Shown: positions 1 to 6,026 of the stretch, piece by piece
Numbering within the stretch: position 1 is the stretch's first letter
How the letters are laid out: each line of letters opens with the position of its first letter
Source: an uncultured cyanobacterium
GTDB taxonomy: Bacteria > Cyanobacteriota > Cyanobacteriia > PCC-6307 > Cyanobiaceae
Direction: 5' to 3'
DNA length: 10,488 bases
Assembly (NCBI GenBank): GCA_903831165.1
Contig: CAIKWV010000259.1
Span: 1 to 10,488 of the forward strand
Made by a program: the position numbers and the translations under genes
The notes under the pieces: model-generated
The model's database searches: none
Told to the model about the DNA's origin: nothing
Seen by the model: only the letters and a program-made list of their open reading frames with translations

Positions 1-428
1 GTGCCTGAGGCGCCCGTGGCCTCGAACGGATTGCTGTCGATCAACTGGCCGGTGAGCTGCACCTGGCGCTGCAACAGCCGCACCAGGGCAGGGGACAACG
101 GCTGGCCGGCGGGATGCTGCTGCAGGGCGGTGTCGAGCTGCTCGAAGGCGCGCCGGTAGGCCTCGGTCTCACGGTGGGGCTCGATGCCCTTGATCGGATC
201 GACCCAGGGGGTGAGGTCGGGAATGACCTGCAGCGGCAGCACCAGTGGCACCGACGGGATCGGATAGAGGTTGCGCTGCAGCCAGAAGGTGCGCAGCGGC
301 ACGTAGGTGAGATCGAAGCCGACCCAGACCAGATTGACCGCGGCCCAGATCGCCACGAACCGGTCCCAGTTGCGCCCCAGGCGGTTTCCGGGCCTGGGCA
401 GGGCCTGATGCCAGCGAGGGCGTGCCAT
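1..428 (-). CDS. Conserved hypothetical membrane protein, N-terminal part (cut by left edge)
   Basis: An open minus-strand frame begins with ATG at 428-426 and stays open for 142 codons to the window edge, so the C-terminus is missing. The start MARPRWHQALPRPGNRLG is basic. A hydrophobic stretch follows at about residues 24-40 (FVAIWAAVNLVWVGFDL), then an aromatic segment (LTYVPLRTFWLQ), a proline-rich hydrophobic segment (YPIPSVPLVLPLQVIPDL), and a polar, helix-prone region containing DPIKGIEPHRET. This reads as a membrane-anchored or multi-pass protein with a conserved acidic/His motif after the first membrane segment. I do not recognise the family with certainty; similar openings occur in cyanobacterial proteins annotated as hypothetical or ion-channel-like, but that is recollection only. 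The gene is divergent from lepB with only 22 bp between the annotated starts, and no Shine-Dalgarno-like sequence precedes the ATG. Confidence 0.75.
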   Translation of the reverse strand, partial: MARPRWHQALPRPGNRLGRNWDRFVAIWAAVNLVWVGFDLTYVPLRTFWLQRNLYPIPSVPLVLPLQVIPDLTPWVDPIKGIEPHRETEAYRRAFEQLDTALQQHPAGQPLSPALVRLLQRQVQLTGQLIDSNPFEATGASG

Positions 429-450
429 CGGGAACGCGACCGGCGGATGC

Positions 451-1227
451 GTGCCTAATCTGCCTGCCGATGACGGTCCCTGCCGCACGAATGCCTTGAG
501 TCCCACGGAACCCCACAGCGAGGACGGCACCACGAAGCCGGGCCCAACCGGTCATAACCGCAGCGAGGAGAGCCCCTGGGTCTTCTGGCGCAGCGTGGTG
601 ATCACCCTGGCGGTGGCCCTCGGCATCCGCCAATTCCTGCTGGAAGCCCGCTACATCCCCTCCGGCTCGATGCTGCCCGGCCTGCAGATCCAGGACCGGC
701 TGCTGGTGGAGAAGCTCTCCTATCGCAGCCGGGCACCCAGGCGGGGCGAGATCGTGGTGTTCCACGCTCCCCATCACTTTGACCCGGTGCTGATCAGCCA
801 GGGCGGTGGTGCCGGTCCGCTGCAATGCCTGCTGGTCAATCTGCCCCTGATCGGGGCCCTGCCGGACGTGCAGCAACCGGCCTGCGATGCCTTCATCAAG
901 CGCGTGATCGCCGTGCCGGGGGACCACGTCGTCGTCGATCCCAGGGGACGGGTCCAGATCGATGGCCGCGCCCTCCTGGAGCCCTACGTCAAGAACTATT
1001 GCCCCGTCGACAACCGCGGCCTGGGGCCCTGCCGCACCCTGGATGCGGTGGTGCCCCCCGGTCACGTGCTGGTGCTCGGGGATAACCGCGGCAACAGCTG
1101 GGATGGACGTTTCTGGCCCGGAGGCCATTTCCTGCCCCAGCGCGAGATCATCGGCCGGGCCTTCTGGCGCTTCTTCCCGATCAAGACCTGGGGAAGCCTG
1201 GCGCCCACCAGCCCTCAGGCCCCCTGA
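451..1227 (+). CDS. lepB: Signal peptidase I
   Basis: Type I signal peptidase (S26 family), which cleaves signal peptides from proteins exported across the cytoplasmic or thylakoid membrane. The 258-residue product has a polar N-terminus, one membrane anchor at about residues 44-64, and then the catalytic domain. Family boxes are present: YIPSGSMLPGL with nucleophile Ser73-Met74, KRVIAVPGD with general base Lys150, and GDNRGNSWDGR at 210-220 (box E). Between box C (EIVVF, 100-104) and Lys150 lies a long insert containing Cys126 and Cys145; further cysteines are at 184 and 194. GTG at 451 gives the longest frame, but the first 40 residues are low-complexity and poorly conserved in type, so an in-frame start further in, such as TTG 496, is possible. 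The 3' end overlaps the convergent dihydroorotase-like gene by 47 bp. Family assignment is secure; the exact start is not. Confidence 0.95.
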   Translation: MPNLPADDGPCRTNALSPTEPHSEDGTTKPGPTGHNRSEESPWVFWRSVVITLAVALGIRQFLLEARYIPSGSMLPGLQIQDRLLVEKLSYRSRAPRRGEIVVFHAPHHFDPVLISQGGGAGPLQCLLVNLPLIGALPDVQQPACDAFIKRVIAVPGDHVVVDPRGRVQIDGRALLEPYVKNYCPVDNRGLGPCRTLDAVVPPGHVLVLGDNRGNSWDGRFWPGGHFLPQREIIGRAFWRFFPIKTWGSLAPTSPQAP

Positions 1228-2641
1228 GGCCTGAGCCCACCAGGGCCCCCTGGCCGCTGTCGAGGGCACAGGGAGGATTGGCCGCAAGGGATCCACTCCG
1301 GCCATCTTCGGCTGCGATCGGGGCCGTGGGATCGAACAGGATCCAGCGCCGACCGGGGGCCTGCAGGCTGGTGGGCCTGAGCCCCAGAAACTCGGCCGGC
1401 CCCCAGCAGAGAGCCTGCCAGAGCTGCTCGGGACGCCAGCCGTTCTCCACCACCAGCGCCTGCCACAGCCGGGGCAGCACCTGACCATGGCCCGCCAGGC
1501 CGGGGCGGCGCTGGTCGAGGGGCAGCAGCTGTTCCTCGCTGTCGAGGGCCTGGTGATGAACCGCCACCGCCTGAATCAGCCCATCGGCCAGGGCCTTGAT
1601 CAAGGCCTGCCGGTCCTGGGGGCCGCCCAGGGAGGGAATGGTGCGCCAACCGCCATCGGCCGGGTCAAGCCGGCCACTGTCGGCGACCAGATGCCACCAG
1701 TGGACACTGGCCGGCGGCGGTGCGGGGTGGCGGGCCAGCCGCGCCGCCGCTTCGCGGGTGGAGATGTTCATCAGCCGCAGCGACGCTGCCGGCAGCAGCT
1801 CAGCCAGCCCCAGGAGCAACTCCAGCGGCAGGCTCTCGCTGGCGGCTGGATCCAACGGCCAGCCGGCCCGCAGGGCCTCCACCCGCTCGCGCACGAAGCC
1901 CTGCTGACAGAGCGAACCATCCCGGGGCGGCAACAGCACGGGGCGATCGCCCAGCTCCTCCAGCCGCAGGCCCCGCTCCAGCAGCGACAGGGGGGGCAAC
2001 TGGTCGCCGCAGGCCAGACCGATGGCGCCGGCAGCGATCTGATCGCCATGGCGGGCCAGCTCCTGATCGCCGCCGTCCTGGCTGAAGCTGCCCCAGAGCA
2101 ACAGCTCCAGGGGGGCCGGCCAACGCAGCTCCAGCCGCTCCGGCCGATCACGCCAATCGGACGCCCAGGGCAGCAGGGCCACCGTGCCGTACCCCCCGGC
2201 ACTGGCCGCGGCCGCCAGGCTGGCAAGGCTTTCAGCCCGACCCAGCAAGGGATCCGCCAGGCAGCTGTGGGGATCCACCAGCGGCGGCCCCAGCCAGAGG
2301 CCTGAGCCATCCACCGCCTCGGCGGAATCAAGGGCCTGGAGCGGAGGGAGTGCCCCTGCAGCGGCAGGTTCGCCAAGGGTCCGCCCGAGTCCTGTGGTTT
2401 CGTCCGGGCCGGCGCTGAGCCCCGGGTCAGCTCGCCCCCCAGCCTGAGCGCTGGCGGCTGCATCGGGTGAAACACGCCCCTGCTCCCGGTTGGCACCACC
2501 GGCCGTCCCGTCCGCCGAGGACGGCGCCATCCACTCCAGGACGGCTCCCCTGAACGCCACATCGGCCCGACGCGACGGTTTTCCGGGCCCCTCCAGCAGG
2601 TTCACCCCCCGCAGCAGGCGCCAGGGGGTGGCCGCGCTCAC
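1181..2641 (-). CDS. Dihydroorotase-like protein, catalytically degenerate
   Basis: 486 residues with the layout of a type I dihydroorotase or cyclic amidohydrolase: an N-terminal strand region (RGVNLLEG), then GPPLVDPHSCLADP (119-131) where active enzymes have a DxHxH metal site, RLMNIST (289-295) where a metal-binding His is expected, a WWHL segment near 315-318, and VAVHHQALD (359-367) where active enzymes have TDHAPH with the catalytic Asp. The second His of HxH is Cys127, the later metal His is Asn292, and the catalytic Asp is replaced by His. Metal-dependent hydrolysis is therefore unlikely; a structural or regulatory role, like the inactive DHOase partners of aspartate carbamoyltransferase, is an inference. 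Residues about 40-110 are an Ala/Gly-rich low-complexity insert. The start is GTG 2641-2639, overlapping the upstream phosphatase stop as GTGA, so translation is probably coupled. The end overlaps lepB by 47 bp. Homology is clear; function is unknown. Confidence 0.82.
   Translation of the reverse strand: MSAATPWRLLRGVNLLEGPGKPSRRADVAFRGAVLEWMAPSSADGTAGGANREQGRVSPDAAASAQAGGRADPGLSAGPDETTGLGRTLGEPAAAGALPPLQALDSAEAVDGSGLWLGPPLVDPHSCLADPLLGRAESLASLAAAASAGGYGTVALLPWASDWRDRPERLELRWPAPLELLLWGSFSQDGGDQELARHGDQIAAGAIGLACGDQLPPLSLLERGLRLEELGDRPVLLPPRDGSLCQQGFVRERVEALRAGWPLDPAASESLPLELLLGLAELLPAASLRLMNISTREAAARLARHPAPPPASVHWWHLVADSGRLDPADGGWRTIPSLGGPQDRQALIKALADGLIQAVAVHHQALDSEEQLLPLDQRRPGLAGHGQVLPRLWQALVVENGWRPEQLWQALCWGPAEFLGLRPTSLQAPGRRWILFDPTAPIAAEDGRSGSLAANPPCALDSGQGALVGSGLRGPEGWWAPGFPRS
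1214..1253 (+). terminator. Tandem stem-loops over the lepB stop codon
   Basis: CTCAGGCC (1214-1221) and GGCCTGAG (1228-1235) form a perfect 8-bp stem with a 6-nt loop that contains the lepB TGA (1225-1227). Immediately after it, CCAGGG (1240-1245) and CCCTGG (1248-1253) form a second short palindrome. No T-tract follows either one. The position at the end of lepB suggests termination or 3'-end protection. The same DNA is coding on the minus strand (C-terminal region of the dihydroorotase-like gene), which may also constrain it. The role is inferred. Confidence 0.4.
1941..1952. repeat. HIP1 palindrome (GGGCGATCGCCC)
   Basis: One copy of the cyanobacterial HIP1 octamer GCGATCGC (1943-1950), embedded in a 12-bp perfect palindrome inside the dihydroorotase-like gene. 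HIP1 is highly over-represented in many cyanobacterial genomes. A single copy in 10.5 kb is weak support for cyanobacterial origin and is compatible with picocyanobacteria, many of which have few copies. No function is inferred here. Confidence 0.6.
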
Positions 2642-3981
2642 AGCGCTCCGGCGGCGGTGCGATCGAGCACGCCACCGAGGTGGGACGTCAGGTTCATGCA
2701 GGTGAGCACCGGCATCGCCTCGGCGCCGTTCGGGTAATCGACGACCGTGACGCCGCCATTGCCCTGCTTGATCGACCAGATGGCCTCCGGCCCCAGACCC
2801 AGCAGGGCGCAGAGGATCGTCTTGTTGACGGCGTCATGGGCCACCACCAGGGCCGTCTCCGTGGGATCAAGGCTGCAGGCGATCCGCTGCCAGGTGGCCA
2901 GGGAGCGATCCCAGACGTTCTGGACGGTCTCCCCCTGGGGCATCTGCACCGTGTGCGGCTCGCGTTTCCAGTCGCCGAGCAACTCGGGCCAGGTCTCGGC
3001 GATCTCCTGTTCGAGCCGGCCCTCCCACAGACCATGGCCGATCTCCAGCAAGCCGGTGGTGCTGGTCAGGGGGACGCCGGGATGGTCCAGCAGGATCCGT
3101 TCGGCCGTCTGGCGGGGGCGGGCCATCGAACTGGTGTAGGCCCGCTGCATCGGCACGGCGGCCAGGAAGGCACGGGCCGCCTCCGCCTGGGCCAGGCCAT
3201 TGGCATTGAGCGGAATATCGATCTGCCCCTGGAAGCGCCCTTCCCGGTTCCAGTCCGTCTCGCCATGGCGGACCAGCAGCAGCCGAGGACCGGCGCCGGC
3301 CGGGGGCAGGGGCTCACCCAGGTGCGAGGTGCCGTTCAGCGACTCGATCTGGACCTGGCAGCGGCCATGGCCATCCCGTTCGAGGTTGAGCACCGAGATG
3401 GAGGCGTTATCGAGCCGCAACCGCCGGAAAGCGCTGGCGGGCAAGCCCAGGGCCGCCAGCACCAGGCAGCGCAGGATGGCGTTATGGGCCACCACCAGCA
3501 CGGTGGCCTGGCCGCTTCGCTCAAGCGCGGCGCCATGGAGGTCCAGCAGCCTGTCCAGGAAGCGCTGGGCCTGCTCCATCAGCTCGGGCAGGGGCCGATA
3601 GGGGGTGCCATCCTTCCTGCGCAATTCCAGGGTGTCGGGCGCCTGCCGCCAGATGCGTTCCTGCTCCGGATCGTTGTGCCGCACCTCGCTGCGCTGCAGC
3701 CCGCTCCAGGGAGCCAGGTCAATCTCCAGCAGGTCGTCATCGAAGCGGGGCTGCAGCGGCTCAGGCTGGCGCTCCAGCACCAGCGCCGTCGTGTCCCGGG
3801 CGCGGCTCAGCGGTGAGCTGTAGGCGGCGGTCAGCGGCAGATCCGCCAGGGCACTGCCGGTGGCTCGCGCCTGGCGGGCCCCCTCCTCGATCAGCGAGGA
3901 CAGATCATCCCGACCCTGAAAACGCTGTTCCAGGTTGAAGCTGCTCAGCCCGTGGCGGACCAGCACGATGCGAAGGGGCAC
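2638..3981 (-). CDS. Two-domain histidine phosphatase (phosphoglycerate mutase-like / CA1Pase-like)
   Basis: 447 residues made of two histidine phosphatase domains in tandem. Domain 1 (about 1-215) has RHGLSSFN with phospho-acceptor His10, SSPLSRARDT with Arg60, LLEIDLAPWSG with Glu86, and VVAHNAILR with His166. Domain 2 (about 230-435) has RHGETDWN with His239, TSSMARPRQT with Arg288, LLEIGHGLWEG with Glu313, and VVAHDAVNK with His382. Both domains keep the core catalytic set. Domain 1 has Leu in place of the Glu that usually follows RHG. Single-domain relatives in cyanobacteria include phosphoserine and alpha-ribazole phosphatases; a tandem form resembles the plant 2-carboxyarabinitol-1-phosphate phosphatase type, which removes a RuBisCO inhibitor, but the substrate cannot be read from sequence. 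The start is GTG 3981-3979. The stop overlaps the next gene's start by 4 bp (GTGA), making a two-gene minus-strand operon. Confidence 0.92.
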   Translation of the reverse strand: MPLRIVLVRHGLSSFNLEQRFQGRDDLSSLIEEGARQARATGSALADLPLTAAYSSPLSRARDTTALVLERQPEPLQPRFDDDLLEIDLAPWSGLQRSEVRHNDPEQERIWRQAPDTLELRRKDGTPYRPLPELMEQAQRFLDRLLDLHGAALERSGQATVLVVAHNAILRCLVLAALGLPASAFRRLRLDNASISVLNLERDGHGRCQVQIESLNGTSHLGEPLPPAGAGPRLLLVRHGETDWNREGRFQGQIDIPLNANGLAQAEAARAFLAAVPMQRAYTSSMARPRQTAERILLDHPGVPLTSTTGLLEIGHGLWEGRLEQEIAETWPELLGDWKREPHTVQMPQGETVQNVWDRSLATWQRIACSLDPTETALVVAHDAVNKTILCALLGLGPEAIWSIKQGNGGVTVVDYPNGAEAMPVLTCMNLTSHLGGVLDRTAAGAL

Positions 3982-4029
3982 AGGCCTTGCGCCGCAGGAG
4001 GGCCATCGTATGGGAGCGGCCTTTGCCGC

Positions 4030-4063
4030 CCCCTTTCAGCTGGGGCGGGACCGGCTGAAGGGG
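4030..4063. repeat. Inverted repeat in the divergent spacer between phosphatase and protease genes
   Basis: CCCCTTTCAGC (4030-4040) and GCTGAAGGGG (4054-4063) are complementary with a single bulged T, around a 13-nt G-rich loop. The repeat sits in the 127-bp spacer (3982-4108) between divergent genes, so it could be an operator shared by both promoters or a 5'-UTR stem for the plus-strand gene. On the minus strand a TACGAT hexamer at 4010-4005 is a weak -10 candidate for the phosphatase operon, with no good -35. The repeat is seen directly; its role is a guess. Confidence 0.4.
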
Positions 4064-4097
4064 CCGCCAGGGAGAATCGGAGACGCTCCATCCCGAT

Positions 4098-4102
4098 GAG
4101 GG
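4098..4102 (+). promoter_or_regulatory. Ribosome binding site supporting the TTG start of the CPBP gene
   Basis: GAGGG lies 6 nt upstream of TTG 4109. An in-frame TGA at 4097-4099 closes the frame just above, and the nearby ATG at 4096 is in another frame. TTG 4109 is therefore the first possible start and has a well-spaced Shine-Dalgarno-like sequence. Confidence 0.55.
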
Positions 4103-4108
4103 TCCCGC

Positions 4109-5509
4109 TTGCCTGCCAGTCCCCCCCCAGCCCCAGCCCGTGGTGCGGAACCCGGCTGGAAGGTGCTGCTGGCGCTGCTCAGTCTTTCGCTCAGCCTGCT
4201 GCTCTGGTACCAGGGTCTGGTGGAGAGCCTCAGCCGTCCCTCCGTCGGCGATGCCCTGAATCTGCGGCAGCTGGAGTTGACCGCCCTCGCCGGCGATCTG
4301 CTGCCCCCCGCCCTGCAGGAGCCCCTGGTGGGCAAGGATCCGCGGGCCGAACTGGCGCGGGAGATGAAGCGACAGATCGACGCTTCAGCCCTGCCGGCCC
4401 CGGTCCTGCAACGGCTGGAACTGGCCCTGCTGCAACGGGGTAGCCAGCCCCTGCTGGTGGCCGGCGAACTGGGGCGACTCACCGAGATGGTGGATGCCCC
4501 GCGAAGGCCCCTGCTGCAGGCCCTCAGCGAAGGCAGGCAGTCCAACGCCGCCGAACTGGAACGCTGGCTCAAGCCCTGGCGAGCCCCGACCCTGGTGGCC
4601 CAGCTGAGCTGCGAGCAGCTCGGGCTCCCCGACAGTGCCTGTCCGGCCAACCGCTGGCGGCGGCGCCTGCTGGTGCAGCTGGTCGGGGTGAGCGTGCTGC
4701 CGCTACTGCTGTTGCTGCTGGGCAGCGGCCTGTTGCTGCGCCTGGCCTGGCTGGGCTGGCGCCAGCGCCTGCCCCAGGCCCCCCCCCTGATCGGGCCACC
4801 GCTGAGCCTGGTCGATGTCACCCTGCTGGTGGCCGGAGGCTTCGTGCTGCTGGGGGAGGTGGTCCTGCCCCAGTTGCTCCAGCAGCCCTTGACCGCCCGG
4901 GTGGCCCGGCTGCCCGTCGATGCGGGCCTAGCCCAGGGGCTGGAGGTGCTGGTGCTCTATCTGGCGCTGATGGTGGCGCCGCTGTTGATCCTGGTCTGGA
5001 TGCTGCAGGGGCGGGGGGATCGACCGAGCCAGGGTTGGCTGCAATGGCGCTGGCAACCCTGGCGCTCCAGCCTCGGGCCGGCGGCCGGATTGGTGTTGAT
5101 GGTCCTACCGGCTGTCTCCCTGTGCGGCTGGCTGATCGATCATTTCTGGAAGGATCCCGGCGGCAGCAATCCGATGCTGGAGCTGGTCCTGACCAGCCCG
5201 GATCCGCGCGCGCTCGCCTGCTTCGCCCTGACGGCGATCGTGCTGGCCCCACTGTTTGAGGAGACGTTGTTCCGGGGCGTGCTGCTGCCCGTCCTCGGCA
5301 GCCGCTGGGGTGGTGGCGCCGCGGTGCTGATCAGTGCGGCTGTGTTTGCGCTTGCCCATCTGAGCCTCAGCGAGCTGGTGCCCCTGTTCGTGCTGGGCAT
5401 CGGGCTCGGCTGGCTGCGCTGGCGCAGTGGACGACTGGGGGCATCGGTGCTGATGCATGCCCTCTGGAACAGCCTCACCTTCCTCAACCTGCTCGTCCTG
5501 GCCGGCTGA
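4109..5509 (+). CDS. CPBP-family intramembrane glutamic endopeptidase (CAAX protease-like)
   Basis: 466-residue multi-pass membrane protein whose C-terminal 100 residues form a CPBP/Abi (Rce1-like) protease domain: FEETLFRG with Glu384, Glu385 and Arg389, FALAHLSL with His417, and MHALWNSLTF with His450 and Asn454. These are the expected EExxxR, FxxxH and HxxxN motifs, so the protease is predicted active. Hydrophobic segments are visible near 19-37, 188-214, 234-255, 278-299, 322-343, 367-382 and 403-462. Residues about 40-185 are a soluble, Leu/Arg/Glu-rich helical domain between the first membrane segment and the rest; its function is unknown. The start is TTG, as explained under its ribosome binding site. 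It opens the plus-strand run that leads to ftsI, with about 50 bp before the next gene. Bacterial CPBP proteins act in peptide maturation, immunity or membrane-protein turnover; the target here cannot be told. Confidence 0.93.
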   Translation: MPASPPPAPARGAEPGWKVLLALLSLSLSLLLWYQGLVESLSRPSVGDALNLRQLELTALAGDLLPPALQEPLVGKDPRAELAREMKRQIDASALPAPVLQRLELALLQRGSQPLLVAGELGRLTEMVDAPRRPLLQALSEGRQSNAAELERWLKPWRAPTLVAQLSCEQLGLPDSACPANRWRRRLLVQLVGVSVLPLLLLLLGSGLLLRLAWLGWRQRLPQAPPLIGPPLSLVDVTLLVAGGFVLLGEVVLPQLLQQPLTARVARLPVDAGLAQGLEVLVLYLALMVAPLLILVWMLQGRGDRPSQGWLQWRWQPWRSSLGPAAGLVLMVLPAVSLCGWLIDHFWKDPGGSNPMLELVLTSPDPRALACFALTAIVLAPLFEETLFRGVLLPVLGSRWGGGAAVLISAAVFALAHLSLSELVPLFVLGIGLGWLRWRSGRLGASVLMHALWNSLTFLNLLVLAG

Positions 5510-5521
5510 GGGTGAACGGCC
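5500..5521 (+). repeat. Weak stem-loop spanning the CPBP gene stop codon
   Basis: GGCCG (5500-5504) and CGGCC (5517-5521) are complementary around a 12-nt loop that contains the TGA at 5507-5509. The stem is only 5 bp and has no T-tract. It may be chance in high-GC DNA, and is listed because lepB has a similar stop-spanning stem. Confidence 0.22.
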
Positions 5522-5558
5522 GCTTGCGGGGTCTGGACCGGGGTGGTTCACTTGCGCA

Positions 5559-6026
5559 GTGTTGTCACCGGCAGCCTTGGTCGCCTCCGTCGCCAGTCCC
5601 TCCCGCCAGTCCCCTGGGTCCAGGCAGGAATCCCGATCCCTGCGGTTGATCGAGGGATCCCTCTCCGCCCGCCGGATCGAGCGCCAGTCCCCATGGCTGG
5701 CCGGCCTGCACCGCATCAGCAGCGGGGCCCTGGCCGGGCTCGGTCTGTCGGTGATCGCCCTCAGCGCCCTCACCTTGCACTGGCAGAACCAGTGGGGGCA
5801 CAGCTATTCCGAACTGGAAACGGCCAAGGCTCTCGAGCACCGCCTGCAGGAATCCTCCGCCCTGCTCGAACAACACCATCTCGGTGCGATGCGAAAACCC
5901 GGTGAACTCGTCCCGACGAGCAGCACCAAGCTCATCCATCTGCCCGAGCCCCAGGCCCTGGCCCCCACCACGACCTCGCCTGTTTTCGCCGTCATCCAGC
6001 AGCAGCAGATCCCAGCGGGGTACTGA
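5559..6026 (+). CDS. Small one-pass membrane protein with FtsL-like topology, upstream of ftsI
   Basis: From GTG 5559 the product is 155 residues: a basic cytoplasmic N-terminus (RSLRLIEGSLSARRIERQ), one membrane helix at about residues 55-74 (GALAGLGLSVIALSALTLHW), a heptad-like helical stretch at about 82-108 (YSELETAKALEHRLQESSAL), and a short Pro/Thr-rich tail containing KPGELVPTSS and LIHLPEP. No enzyme motif is seen. The frame is open from ATG 5457, but that would overlap the protease gene; TTG 5562 and TTG 5577 are other candidate starts. The stop TGA (6024-6026) directly abuts the ftsI ATG, which implies coupled expression. Size, bitopic layout, periplasmic coiled coil and position before ftsI match FtsL/FtsB-type divisome proteins, which diverge too far for confident recognition by eye. 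The coding call is good; the FtsL-like role is inference. Confidence 0.75.
   Translation: MLSPAALVASVASPSRQSPGSRQESRSLRLIEGSLSARRIERQSPWLAGLHRISSGALAGLGLSVIALSALTLHWQNQWGHSYSELETAKALEHRLQESSALLEQHHLGAMRKPGELVPTSSTKLIHLPEPQALAPTTTSPVFAVIQQQQIPAGY

Noticed and set aside
169..1488. 439-codon minus-strand frame opposite lepB
   Set aside because: Low-complexity translation that crosses lepB, the edge membrane gene and part of the dihydroorotase-like gene; no domain.
1487..2305. 272-codon plus-strand frame inside the dihydroorotase-like gene
   Set aside because: Gln/Arg/Gly-rich shadow of the real minus-strand gene.
2680..3816. 378-codon plus-strand frame inside the phosphatase gene
   Set aside because: Antisense shadow; the minus-strand product has two full sets of histidine phosphatase motifs.
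5457..5558. ATG 5457 as the start of the small membrane protein
   Set aside because: It would overlap the protease gene by 53 bp, and the extra residues read like out-of-frame protease sequence; GTG 5559 is preferred.
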